From Streptomyces sp. Je 1-369 (GTDB taxonomy: Bacteria; Actinomycetota; Actinomycetes; Streptomycetales; Streptomycetaceae): a stretch of 64,000 nucleotides of DNA. Under the pieces are notes generated by a model. The model did no database searches. It saw only the letters and a program-made list of their open reading frames with translations, and was not told where the DNA came from. The DNA lies in the NCBI RefSeq assembly GCF_026810505.1, contig NZ_CP101750.1, positions 5,699,501-5,763,500 on the forward strand, given 5' to 3'. The translations under genes and the position numbers were made by a program. Positions 26,208 to 34,195 of the stretch are shown here, one piece after another (position 1 is the first letter of the stretch; every line of letters starts with the position of its first letter).

Positions 26208-26720
26208 TCAACGCCGCTTGCGCTTGAAGAGCAGCCGAGGAAGCCCCCCGGGCAAGGGCTCACGCGTAGCCGCCCCGGTCGGCAGCGGCGCAGCCGCAAG
26301 GGACCCCGAGGGCAGCTCCGTCGTCACCTCGCGCGGCGTGAGCCGGAGCACTCGACACTGCTCGGCCCACCGCACGGTGACCCGCTCGGCGTCCGGCGCG
26401 TTCAACCGCTTCCCCTTGAGCTCCGCGGCCACCGCCTCCCACTCCTCCGACCCGGGCGCGAGTTCGTGGACCGCCGCCGTCCAGGCGACGACACGCCCGC
26501 CCTTGTCCTTGCTGCGCACGGTCACCTCGGCGGTGCCCCCGTCGACGAGCCCGGGCAGCGGCTGCTCGCCGGGCCCGTCGCCGACGAGATGCACGGCACC
26601 CTCGTACCAGACATGCCAGAGCGCCCGGGCGGGCGAACCCTCGCCCTGGACCCAGACGAGGCCGGACTTCTTGGTGGCCTCCTCGACGAGGGCACGGTCG
26701 AGCAGCGGGTCAGCAGTCAT
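26208..26720 (-). CDS. Conserved hypothetical protein
   Basis: A 170-residue soluble protein. The first part (MTADPLLDRALVEEATKKSGLVWVQGEGSPARALWHVWYEGAVHLVGDGPGEQ, read as strands) resembles the split-barrel fold of F420/FMN-binding proteins, with ARALWHVWYEG as its most conserved run, but no cofactor motif can be claimed. The C-terminus ends in a basic RLLFKRKRR. No signal peptide. Its ATG lies about 25 bases from the corA stop, so both may share a transcript with corA upstream on the minus strand. Confidence 0.75.
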   Translation of the reverse strand: MTADPLLDRALVEEATKKSGLVWVQGEGSPARALWHVWYEGAVHLVGDGPGEQPLPGLVDGGTAEVTVRSKDKGGRVVAWTAAVHELAPGSEEWEAVAAELKGKRLNAPDAERVTVRWAEQCRVLRLTPREVTTELPSGSLAAAPLPTGAATREPLPGGLPRLLFKRKRR

Positions 26721-26744
26721 GGACGGCAGCCTACCGAGTGGGGG

Positions 26745-27881
26745 TCACAGCCAGCCGTTGCGCTTCAGGGTCCGGTGGATCGCGAAGCAGACGCCGCCGA
26801 TGAGGGCGAGCACCATCGGGTAGCCGTACCGCCAGTGCAGCTCGGGCATGTGCTCGAAGTTCATGCCGTAGACGCCGCAGACGGCCGTCGGGACGGCGAT
26901 GATCGCCGCCCACGAGGTGATCTTGCGCATGTCCTCGTTCTGCGCGACGGCGGCCTGCGCGAGGTTGGCCTGGAGGATCGAGTTGAGGAGCTCGTCGAAG
27001 CCGATGACCTGTTCCTGGACGCGCGTGAGGTGGTCGGCGACGTCACGGAAGTACTTCTGGATGTCGGGGTCGACGAGCCGCATCGGCCGCTCACTGAGCA
27101 GCAGCATGGGCCGCAGCAGCGGGGACACGGCCCGCTTGAACTCCAGGACCTCGCGCTTGAGCTGGTAGATCCGCCCGGCGTCGACGCCGCGCGAGGTCCC
27201 CTTGCCCTTGCTCGGCGCGGAGAACACCTCGCTCTCCACGTCGTCGATGTCGTCCTGCATGGCGTCGGCGACCGCGATGTACCCGTCGACGACGTGGTCG
27301 GCGATGGTGTGCAGGACGGCGGAGGGGCCCTTGCCGAGCAGCTCGGGGTCCTCCTGGAGACGGCGGCGCAGGGCGCGCAGGGAGCCGTGGCCGCCGTGCC
27401 GGACGGTGATGAAGAAGTCCCGGCCGGTGAAGCACATCACCTCGCCGGTCTCCACGACCTCGCTGGTGGCGGTGAGTTCGGTGTGCTCCACGTAGTGGAT
27501 GGTCTTGAAGACGGTGAACAGCGTGTCGTCGTACCGCTCCAGCTTGGGCCGCTGATGGGCGTGGACGGCGTCCTCGACGGCGAGCGGGTGCAGCCCGAAC
27601 TCGGCTGCGATACCGGCGAATTCGGCCTCGGTCGGCTCGTGCAGGCCGATCCAGGCGAAGCCGCCCCGGCGGCGCACCTCGAGCATCGCCTCGTGCGGGG
27701 TGAGGGCGTCGGTGCACTCCAGACGGCGCCCGTCGCGGTAGACGGCGCAGTCGACGACGGCGGACGCGGCGTCACGGGTGGCGTCGTAGGTGTCGTACGA
27801 CGCGGGGGAGGAAGGGTAGGCGGTGCCGTCCTTGCGCAGCGAGGGGCGGACGGCGGCACGAAGGTCGCGGATCATCGACAT
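26745..27881 (-). CDS. corA: Magnesium/cobalt transporter CorA
   Basis: Start at ATG 27881 (AAGGAGCC upstream) yields 378 residues. The large cytosolic N-terminal funnel carries the usual motifs (HPLAVEDAVHAHQRPKLERYDDTLF, MCFTGRDFFITVRHG). Two C-terminal helices flank the selectivity motif: VYGMNFEHMPEL with the invariant Gly-Met-Asn. It takes up Mg2+ as a pentamer. A Mg2+-linked protein with MgtE-N and CBS domains is encoded 1.6 kb away. Equivalent to Rv1239c. Confidence 0.95.
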   Translation of the reverse strand: MSMIRDLRAAVRPSLRKDGTAYPSSPASYDTYDATRDAASAVVDCAVYRDGRRLECTDALTPHEAMLEVRRRGGFAWIGLHEPTEAEFAGIAAEFGLHPLAVEDAVHAHQRPKLERYDDTLFTVFKTIHYVEHTELTATSEVVETGEVMCFTGRDFFITVRHGGHGSLRALRRRLQEDPELLGKGPSAVLHTIADHVVDGYIAVADAMQDDIDDVESEVFSAPSKGKGTSRGVDAGRIYQLKREVLEFKRAVSPLLRPMLLLSERPMRLVDPDIQKYFRDVADHLTRVQEQVIGFDELLNSILQANLAQAAVAQNEDMRKITSWAAIIAVPTAVCGVYGMNFEHMPELHWRYGYPMVLALIGGVCFAIHRTLKRNGWL

Positions 27882-28383
27882 GGGCAGGCTCCTTCGAAGG
27901 AGGCCGCCGGCGACGGTTGGAACTGCCCGGAATGGGGACGTCCTACGGCGGGGTGTTTGGCACGTCCGCAAAGCGGGAAGCACCGCACCGTCGCGGTGGC
28001 AGCTTCGCTACTGACACAGATCAGGAAACTCAGACAGATCAGGTGGGAACGAAGTGCTCTTCCGACGCACACGGCACGAACAGTGCTCGCGGTGCGTGCG
28101 TGTGCTCGCGCAGCAGCTACGGGGCTGCGGGAATCACCGGGCGGAAGAGCGGGTGGTACTGCACGGTCGACTTCGGTCCATTGCAGCCCCACCTCCTCCG
28201 GCCGGTCCCCCGTAAGGGAAGTCCCATGCGCCCTCTACGCCCGTGGCGCAAAGTCAGTGTCTGTCTGCAGAGCTTGAGAGCGACGCTTCTGAGTGCTGCC
28301 CTGAGCCAGCGGCCAACACTATCAGCCGACTGAAGTGTCAAGCCCCCGCTTTGCCCATACCTGACGAGTTCTATGCTCGCGTC
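27882..28383. other. Gene-poor upstream region between divergent corA and SUFU-like gene
   Basis: About 500 bases with no ORF I can support. It contains two CAGATCAGG direct repeats near 28015-28045 and weaker coding bias than its flanks. A 36-codon frame at 28226-28333 starts after AAGGGAAG but has no recognised relative. Close to the right end a -10-like TATGCT (28372-28377) lies 6 bases before the ATG of the SUFU-like gene, fitting a leaderless transcript. No magnesium riboswitch fold was recognised for corA. Confidence 0.5.
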
Positions 28384-28968
28384 ATGGCTGATGTTCTTGC
28401 GCTGGTCGAGGCCCGTCTCCTCACCGGCCTGGGGGAACCCGACGCGCGTGCCGCGGTGACCTTCCTCGGGACCGACCGCGTCGAAGTGCTGCGGTTCACG
28501 GACGGCGACGTGGTGCGCTACGCCACGCTCGGGATGTCGGCCCAGCCGATGGCCGACCCGACCGCCGCGCTGGCCGACCCGGTCAAGGGGCCGCGCGCCG
28601 AGCTGGTGCTCTCGGTACGAGGGGGGCTCGCCGACACGGACAAGGTGCTGCGGCCGCTCGCCGTCCTCGCCGCCTCGCCGGTGGTCGAGGGGCTGATCGT
28701 GGCGCCCGGCGCATCGCTGGACGTGGGCGAACCGCTGTGGCCGGGCGCCCCGTTCACCTCGGTGCTCGTGGCGGAGTCCGGCGGTCTGGTCGAGGACCTC
28801 GCGCTGGACGAGCCCATGGATCCCGTACGGTTCCTGCCGCTGCTCCCCATGACGCCGAACGAGGCGGCATGGAAGCGGGTGCACGGCGCGGCCGCCCTCC
28901 AGGAGCGCTGGCTGAACAGCGGAACGGACCTGCGCGATCCACTGCGCAAGTCCGTGTCCCTGGACTGA
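28384..28968 (+). CDS. Suppressor-of-fused (SUFU) domain protein
   Basis: A 194-residue cytosolic protein of the bacterial SUFU family: TDRVEVLRFTDGDVVRYATLGMS, then RAELVLSVRGG and a C-terminal FTSVLVAESGGLVEDLALDEPMDPVRFLPLLPMTPNEAAW, which is the most conserved part. Bacterial members often act as immunity-type or unknown proteins; the role here is not known. ATG 28384 is probably leaderless. The stop codon lies inside the first unit of a 20-bp tandem repeat, so the C-terminal codons are part of a repeat array. Confidence 0.83.
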   Translation: MADVLALVEARLLTGLGEPDARAAVTFLGTDRVEVLRFTDGDVVRYATLGMSAQPMADPTAALADPVKGPRAELVLSVRGGLADTDKVLRPLAVLAASPVVEGLIVAPGASLDVGEPLWPGAPFTSVLVAESGGLVEDLALDEPMDPVRFLPLLPMTPNEAAWKRVHGAAALQERWLNSGTDLRDPLRKSVSLD

Positions 28969-29010
28969 AATCCGTGTCCCTGGACTGAAGTCCGTGTTTC
29001 TGGACTGAAG
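28951..29010. repeat. Three tandem 20-bp repeats across the SUFU stop codon
   Basis: Units at 28951-28970, 28971-28990 and 28991-29010 share TCCGTGTCCCTGGACTGAA; the third has two changed bases (CCC to TTC). Each unit carries CTGGACTGA, so each holds a stop codon, and the palindromic GGACTGAAGTCC appears at unit junctions. The array probably arose by slippage and may double as the terminator. Confidence 0.85.
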
Positions 29011-29026
29011 TCCAGCCGGTCGTAGG

Positions 29027-30280
29027 TCAGTTGGCGAAGACCGTGACGCTGTCCTCGGTGGCGTGCTTCGGTTCCAGTTCTTCGGCTTCGTGCGTGAGGG
29101 CGTTCCTGCGTACCCACACCACGACCGCGCCGAGCACCGCCGTGACGGCCGCGACCACGAACGGGATGTGGATGTTGCTCCACTCCTCGATCTTCGGCGC
29201 GAAGAACGGCGCGGCGGCGGCCGCGAACCAGCGGACGAAGTTGTAGCCGGCGCTGGCCACCGGGCGCGGCGCGTCGGAGACCCCGAGGGCGAGCTCCGTG
29301 TACACCGTGTTGTTCACGCCGATGAATGCGCCGGACAGGATGGTGCAGACGACAGCGACCGTGTGGTTGCCGTAGCCGAGCACCAGGACGTCGGCGGCGA
29401 GCAGCACCAGGGAGCCGCCGAGCACCTTCAGCGAGCCGAACCGCGCCTGCAGCCGCGGCGCCACAAGGACGGAGAACACCGCGAGGAGCACGCCCCAGGC
29501 GAAGAACACCGCGCCCGATTTGTACGGGGACATGTTCAGCACGAACGGCGTGAAGGCCAGCACGGTGAAGAACGTGTAGTTGTAGAAGAAGGCGGAGGCG
29601 GCCGCGGAGGCGAGCCCGCCGTGGCCGAGCGCCTTGACCGGGTCGAGCAGGGACGTCTTCCTCGCGGGCTTCGGCTGTTCCTTGAGGAACGCGGTGATGC
29701 AGAGGAAACCGACCGCCATCAGGGCCGCGGTGCCGAAGAACGGATAGCGCCAGCTGGCGTCGCCGAGCAGGGCGCCGACCAGCGGGCCGCAGGCCATGCC
29801 GAGGCCGAGCGCCGACTCGTAGAGCAGGATCGCGGCCGCGCTGCCGCCGGCCGCGGCGCCGACGATGACGGCGAGGGCGGTCGAGACGAAGAGCGCGTTG
29901 CCGAGCCCCCAGCCCGCCCGGAAGCCGACGAGCTCGCCGACCGATCCCGACGTGCCGGAGAGGGCCGCGAAGACCACGACGAGTGCGAGGCCGAGCAGCA
30001 GGGTCTTCTTGCCGCCGATGCGGCTGGAGACGAAGCCGGTGACCAGCATCGCGACGGCGGTGATCAGGAAGTACGAGGTGAAGAGGAGGGACACCTGGCT
30101 CGCGCTCGCGTCCAGGCCCTTGGCGATGGAGGGCAGGATCGGGTCGACGAGTCCGATGCCCATGAACGCCACGACGGACGCGCCGGCCGTCGCCCAGACG
30201 GCCTTCGGCTGCCGCAGCAGGCTGCCCGCCCCGGCGTCGAACGGGTCCCCTTCGGCGGGACCCCCTGTGCTGCTGTTCAT
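29027..30280 (-). CDS. Major facilitator superfamily exporter
   Basis: A 417-residue MFS protein with 12 hydrophobic segments. The motif between helices 2 and 3 is GFVSSRIGGKKTLLLG (drug-exporter form of the conserved loop), and helix 1 contains FMGIGLVDPILPSIAKGL, the pattern of the ACDE-type antiporters. ATG after AAGGAG. Its promoter (30336-30365) has an almost ideal -10 and an inverted repeat inside the spacer, so it is tightly repressible. Part of that site resembles half of a DtxR-type iron box, which makes a siderophore exporter a possibility but not more than that. Confidence 0.9.
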   Translation of the reverse strand: MNSSTGGPAEGDPFDAGAGSLLRQPKAVWATAGASVVAFMGIGLVDPILPSIAKGLDASASQVSLLFTSYFLITAVAMLVTGFVSSRIGGKKTLLLGLALVVVFAALSGTSGSVGELVGFRAGWGLGNALFVSTALAVIVGAAAGGSAAAILLYESALGLGMACGPLVGALLGDASWRYPFFGTAALMAVGFLCITAFLKEQPKPARKTSLLDPVKALGHGGLASAAASAFFYNYTFFTVLAFTPFVLNMSPYKSGAVFFAWGVLLAVFSVLVAPRLQARFGSLKVLGGSLVLLAADVLVLGYGNHTVAVVCTILSGAFIGVNNTVYTELALGVSDAPRPVASAGYNFVRWFAAAAAPFFAPKIEEWSNIHIPFVVAAVTAVLGAVVVWVRRNALTHEAEELEPKHATEDSVTVFAN

Positions 30281-30335
30281 ACAGCCGCTCCTTCGCTGCT
30301 TCCGCTGCCTCCACGGAAGTCGTTGACGTATACAT

Positions 30336-30365
30336 ATATTAAGTTAGGGAGGCTAAATGATGCAA
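30336..30365 (-). promoter_or_regulatory. MFS promoter with embedded operator
   Basis: On the minus strand: -35 TTGCAT (30360-30365), 18-base spacer, -10 TAATAT (30336-30341). The spacer holds TTAGCCTCCCTAA (30344-30356), an inverted repeat of TTAG/CTAA. Reading on, CCTAACTTAA matches one half of the DtxR/IdeR-type iron box with one mismatch, while the other half does not match. The surrounding 60 bases are strikingly AT-rich. Confidence 0.65.
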
Positions 30366-30452
30366 GTTACATCTAATTTCGCCTGGTGACAGCGCCACCG
30401 GACGGGTGATCGTCCTTGACGGGGCGGCAACCGGGGAGGACCGTTGGGCGCT

Positions 30453-31094
30453 ATGAGGGGCGAACCCAGTTGCCCGAAGTGTGGTGGCCGGGTCAGGGCT
30501 CCCGGTCTCTTTGCCGACTCCTGGCAGTGCGACGTGCACGGCACGGTGCACCCGCTGCAACCCGTGATCCCGCCCAGCGTCGAGGCCGTCCAGGTCGTGG
30601 TGCACCGCACGCAGGTCCCGGTGTGGATGCCGTGGCCGCTGCCGGTCGGCTGGCTCTTCACGGGCGTGGCCTGCGCGGGCGACGACCGGAGCGGTGGCCG
30701 TGCGACGGCCGTTGCCTGCTCGGGTCCCGCGCCGCTCGGCGGCGTCGGTGAGCTGGTGCTCGTCGCCGAGGAGCTCGGTGTCGGGCTCGGCGCGCGGTAC
30801 GCCGGTATCGACGGCCCCGACCCGGGCCCCCACATGAGCGTCGAGAAACCGCCGCAGACCAAGGTGCTCGCCGCCGGACGGCCGACACCGATGTGGCACG
30901 TCTCCGGGACACCGGACGACCGCGCCGTCTTCGCGGGGGAGGCGCGCGGCCTGTGGTTGTGGGCCATCGCGTGGCCGGAGCAGTCGGGCCTGCTCATGTA
31001 CGACGAGCTGGTCCTCACGGATCTGCGGGACGCGGGCGCGGAGGTGGACCTGCTGCCGTGCGGGGCGCTGTCGCCGCGACTGCTCACGCCGTGA
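30453..31094 (+). CDS. DUF6758-type conserved protein with zinc-ribbon start
   Basis: A 213-residue protein starting at ATG 30453, 12 bases after GGGGAGGA; an upstream TTG is less likely. The N-terminus has CPKCGGRVRAPG then WQCDVHG, which suggests a zinc ribbon. The middle is marked by VPVWMPWPLPVGWLFTGVACAGDD, and the C-terminal part by GLWLWAIAWPEQSGLLMYDELVLTDLRD. Actinobacterial family without known role. It is divergent from the MFS gene and 137 bases before the PHP gene. Confidence 0.8.
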   Translation: MRGEPSCPKCGGRVRAPGLFADSWQCDVHGTVHPLQPVIPPSVEAVQVVVHRTQVPVWMPWPLPVGWLFTGVACAGDDRSGGRATAVACSGPAPLGGVGELVLVAEELGVGLGARYAGIDGPDPGPHMSVEKPPQTKVLAAGRPTPMWHVSGTPDDRAVFAGEARGLWLWAIAWPEQSGLLMYDELVLTDLRDAGAEVDLLPCGALSPRLLTP

Positions 31095-31231
31095 GGGGGT
31101 GGCGGCTGTTCGAACGGGCGGGGTGAGCGACGCCTCTCCCGGGGCGGCCCGTGCGGCGGCTGATCCCCGTTATCCTTGAGCGTCCTCTCTCATCTTGTCG
31201 TCCGCCCCGTCAGAGCCCTGGAGTCAGCGTC

Positions 31232-32107
31232 GTGCGCATCGATCTGCACACCCACTCCACCGCGTCCGACGGCACGGACACCCCGGCCGAGCTGGTCCGC
31301 AACGCCGCGGCCGCGGGTCTCGACGTCGTCGCGCTGACCGACCACGACACCACCCGGGGATACGCCGAGGCGAAGAAGGCCCTGAGCGAGCTGTCGACGG
31401 GTCTGACCCTGGTGACCGGCGCCGAACTCTCCTTCAAGCTCAACGGCATGGGCCTGCACATGCTGGCCTACCTCTTCGACCCCGAGGAGCCGGAGCTCGC
31501 CCGCGAATGCGAGCTGGTCCGCGACGACCGGGTGCCGCGCGCGAAGGCGATGATCGAGAAGTTGCAGGGCCTCGGCGTACCCGTGACCTGGGAGCAGGTC
31601 GCGCGCATCGCGGGCGACGGCTCCGTGGGACGCCCGCACATCGCCGAGGCGCTCGTCGACCTCGGCGTCGTGCCCACCGTCTCCGACGCCTTCACGGCCG
31701 AGTGGCTCGCCGACGGCGGCCGCGCGTTCGCCGACAAGCACGAACTCGACCCCTTCGACGCGATCCGCCTGGTCAAGGCGGCCGGCGGCGTCACCGTCCT
31801 CGCGCACCCCGGCGCCGTCAAGCGCGGCAAGATCGTGCCGGAGAGCGTGATGGCCGACCTCGCGGCGGCCGGCCTCGACGGCATCGAGGTCGACCACATG
31901 GACCACACGCCCGAGACCCGCACCCGGCTCCGTGCCCTCGCGGGCGACCTGGGCCTGCTGGTCACCGGCTCAAGCGACTACCACGGCAGCCGCAAGACCT
32001 GCGTACTCGGCGAGTTCACCACGGACCCCGAGATCTACGGCGAGATCACGCGCCGGGCCACGGGCGCGTTCCCGGTGCCCGGAGCCGGCGGACGCCCCGC
32101 CGCCTAG
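31232..32107 (+). CDS. PHP-domain phosphoesterase
   Basis: Start at GTG 31232 (GGAG upstream), 291 residues. All four PHP motifs are present: IDLHTHSTASDG (His-x-His), VVALTDHDT, GAELSF, VLAHPG and, near the end, GSSDYHG. The three-metal site is thus complete. Relatives are 5'-3' exoribonuclease/nucleoside-3',5'-bisphosphate phosphatase (RNase AM, YciV type), and the length fits that group better than histidinol phosphatase. Function is inferred. Confidence 0.88.
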   Translation: MRIDLHTHSTASDGTDTPAELVRNAAAAGLDVVALTDHDTTRGYAEAKKALSELSTGLTLVTGAELSFKLNGMGLHMLAYLFDPEEPELARECELVRDDRVPRAKAMIEKLQGLGVPVTWEQVARIAGDGSVGRPHIAEALVDLGVVPTVSDAFTAEWLADGGRAFADKHELDPFDAIRLVKAAGGVTVLAHPGAVKRGKIVPESVMADLAAAGLDGIEVDHMDHTPETRTRLRALAGDLGLLVTGSSDYHGSRKTCVLGEFTTDPEIYGEITRRATGAFPVPGAGGRPAA

Positions 32108-32264
32108 CGGCCCGCCTTCCCCACGCGGGATCGCCCTTCTTCACTTCACCGCTCACTTCACCGCACCCCGCCCCACTCCACGGTTCCGGGGCTGCGGCCG
32201 CCCGCCCCGCGCTCGGTGCCGCACGCCGCGGCACCTTCGTACGACTCTCTGCAAGGCCATCACT

Positions 32265-32870
32265 GTGTTCGACGTCGCCGTTTTCGGATCCCTCTTTCTC
32301 ACGCTTTTCGTGATTATGGACCCCCCTGGAATCACCCCGATCTTCCTCGGGCTCACCGCGGGCCGCCCCGCCAAGGTGCAGCAGCGGATGGCCTTCCAGG
32401 CCGTGTGCGTCGCCTTCGGCGTCATCTCGGTCTTCGGCCTCGTGGGCCACCAGATCCTCGACTACCTGCATGTCTCCGTCCCCGCGCTGATGATCGCGGG
32501 CGGTCTGCTGCTGCTCCTCATCGCGCTCGACCTGCTCACCGGCAAGACCGACGAGCCGAAGCAGACCAAGGACGTCAACGTCGCGCTGGTCCCGCTCGGC
32601 ATGCCGTTGCTCGCGGGCCCCGGCGCGATCGTCTCCGTCATCCTGGCCGTCCAGGACGCCGACAGCGTCGGCACGCAGATCTCCGTCTGGGCGGCGATCG
32701 TGGCCATGCACGTGGTGCTGTGGCTCGTGATGCGGTACTCGCTGCTGATCATCCGCGTCATCAAGGACGGCGGCGTGGTGCTCGTGACGCGCCTCGCGGG
32801 CATGATGCTGTCCGCCATCGCCGTGCAGCAGATCATCAACGGCGTGACGCAGGTGATCAACGGGGCTTGA
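32265..32870 (+). CDS. MarC family integral membrane protein
   Basis: A 201-residue protein with six membrane helices and the family signature FVIMDPPGITPIFLGLT in helix 1, plus PLGMPLLAGPGAIVSVIL mid-protein. GTG start 32265. MarC proteins were once thought to give multiple antibiotic resistance, later disproved; the function is open. A perfect 20-bp hairpin follows at 32898-32938. Confidence 0.9.
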   Translation: MFDVAVFGSLFLTLFVIMDPPGITPIFLGLTAGRPAKVQQRMAFQAVCVAFGVISVFGLVGHQILDYLHVSVPALMIAGGLLLLLIALDLLTGKTDEPKQTKDVNVALVPLGMPLLAGPGAIVSVILAVQDADSVGTQISVWAAIVAMHVVLWLVMRYSLLIIRVIKDGGVVLVTRLAGMMLSAIAVQQIINGVTQVINGA

Positions 32871-32897
32871 CGCAGGCTCTGAGCGCTCCGGTACATA

Positions 32898-32938
32898 CGA
32901 AGGGCCCCCGGTACGGAATCCGTACCGGGGGCCCTTCG
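32898..32938. terminator. Perfect 20-bp hairpin terminator
   Basis: Arms 32898-32917 and 32919-32938 are exact reverse complements with a single-base spacer. It lies between marC and the convergent 50-residue gene. It is the longest perfect inverted repeat in the window. Confidence 0.88.
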
Positions 32939-32947
32939 ACGTCTGCG

Positions 32948-33100
32948 TTACGAGGCCGTGGTGTCGGCCGGGCGGATGTAGATGCGCTGGCCGATCGCTG
33001 CGGCCTGCTGCACGATCCGATTGACGGAGGCGGCGTCCACGACGGTGCTGTCCACGGCCGAGCCGTCGACATCGTCGAGTCGCATGATTTCGAAGCGCAT
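32948..33100 (-). CDS. Small conserved protein, 50 residues
   Basis: A short gene: ATG 33098-33100 after GGGAGAAGCCCT, stop TAA 32948-32950. The protein reads MRFEIMRLDDVDGSAVDSTV, then VDAASVNRIVQQAAAIGQR and IYIRPADTTAS. No helix or signal. The good ribosome-binding site, codon use and adjoining terminator support it; similar short proteins occur in Streptomyces. Function unknown. Confidence 0.75.
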   Translation of the reverse strand: MRFEIMRLDDVDGSAVDSTVVDAASVNRIVQQAAAIGQRIYIRPADTTAS

Positions 33101-33210
33101 AGGGCTTCTCCCTTCGTCTGGTCATCCTCCTGCAAGGAGAACTGCTGGTGTATCTGATGGTGTCAACGAGTTGCCCCCTGCAAACATTCCCTACGCTAAA
33201 GAAATTTTTC

Positions 33211-33225
33211 GGTAACCTAATTACC
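33211..33225. promoter_or_regulatory. Inverted repeat GGTAA-N5-TTACC in an AT-rich island
   Basis: Between the divergent 50-residue gene (start 33100) and the NYN gene (33283) there is an AT-rich stretch around 33180-33225. GGTAACCTAATTACC has exact 5-base arms. It could be an operator for either gene; the binding factor is unknown. Confidence 0.45.
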
Positions 33226-33282
33226 TGCGAGTAGCGAGAGCGGTTGTGTTCGCTGCGTGACCGGCGGGAGACTGGGACCGAT

Positions 33283-34191
33283 ATGAACGACGCCGACCCC
33301 AGTGCAGCCGACATCAGCGCCCAGCTGGAGCGCACCAACGGACTGCTCGAGCGCGTCCTCGCCGAGGTGGCGAGGACGCCCTCCACACACGCGATCTTCG
33401 TGGACGCCGGGTACCTGTACGCCGCGGCGGGCCGCCTCGCCACGGGGACCGAGGACCGGCGCGCCTTCGACCTCGACGCGGAGGGCCTCATCGAGGCACT
33501 CATCGACAAGGCGCGCACGATCTTCGCGGACAGCCGGCTGCTGCGCGTCTACTGGTACGACGGTGCCAGGCGCCGCATCCACACCACCGAGCAGCAGTCG
33601 ATCGCCGAGCTCCCCGACGTCAAGGTCAGGCTCGGCAACCTCAACGCCAACAACCAGCAGAAGGGCGTCGACTCCCTGATCCGCAGCGACCTGGAGTCAC
33701 TCGCCAGGCACCGCGCCATCAGCGACGCGGCGCTCATCGGCGGCGACGAGGACCTCGTCTCGGCCGTCGAGGCGGCACAGGGGTACGGCGCGCGAGTCCA
33801 CCTGTGGGGCATCGAGGCCCCCGACGGACGCAACCAGGCGGAGGCGCTGCTCTGGGAGGTCGACAGCCAGCGCACGTTCGACCTGGACTTCTTCAAGCCG
33901 TACGTGGCGCGGCGCACCCTCGCGACGTACGAGACGGCCACGGCCGCGCACCGCCCCTCCCGCGACGACGTCCGCTTCGTCGGCGCGCAGATCGCCGCGA
34001 AGTGGCTCGGGGCGCGGGGCCGCGAGGCTCTGGTGGGCCTGCTGCCCGGGCACCCTTACCTGCCCGGCTCCGTGGACCAGGACCTGCTGGTCGAGGCGGA
34101 GCGGCTGCTCCAGTACTCGCTGCGCGGGCAGTCCGATCTGCGGAGGGCGCTGCGGGACGGGTTCTGGGAGCACTTGCAGGCGCAGTACTGA
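33283..34191 (+). CDS. NYN (PIN-like) domain ribonuclease
   Basis: A 302-residue protein. The NYN core runs about residues 38-190, with acidic clusters typical of the PIN/NYN nuclease site: HAIFVDAGYLYAAAG (Asp), then KGVDSLIRSDLESLA (Asp pair) and ALIGGDEDLVSAVEAAQGYG (Asp-Glu-Asp). The C-terminal part (LGARGREALVGLLPGHPYLPGSVDQDLL) is a winged-helix-like module. It probably cleaves RNA in the cytosol. Start ATG 33283 has GGGAG 12 bases upstream. Confidence 0.85.
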   Translation: MNDADPSAADISAQLERTNGLLERVLAEVARTPSTHAIFVDAGYLYAAAGRLATGTEDRRAFDLDAEGLIEALIDKARTIFADSRLLRVYWYDGARRRIHTTEQQSIAELPDVKVRLGNLNANNQQKGVDSLIRSDLESLARHRAISDAALIGGDEDLVSAVEAAQGYGARVHLWGIEAPDGRNQAEALLWEVDSQRTFDLDFFKPYVARRTLATYETATAAHRPSRDDVRFVGAQIAAKWLGARGREALVGLLPGHPYLPGSVDQDLLVEAERLLQYSLRGQSDLRRALRDGFWEHLQAQY

Positions 34192-34195
34192 GCCC

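Noticed and set aside
27882..28130. Magnesium riboswitch (M-box) upstream of corA
   Set aside because: No conserved M-box core or long leader fold could be recognised; left as a plain intergenic region.
27917..28333. 138-codon plus-strand frame before the SUFU-like gene
   Set aside because: No codon bias or homology; Cys/Ser-rich and without a ribosome-binding site at its start.
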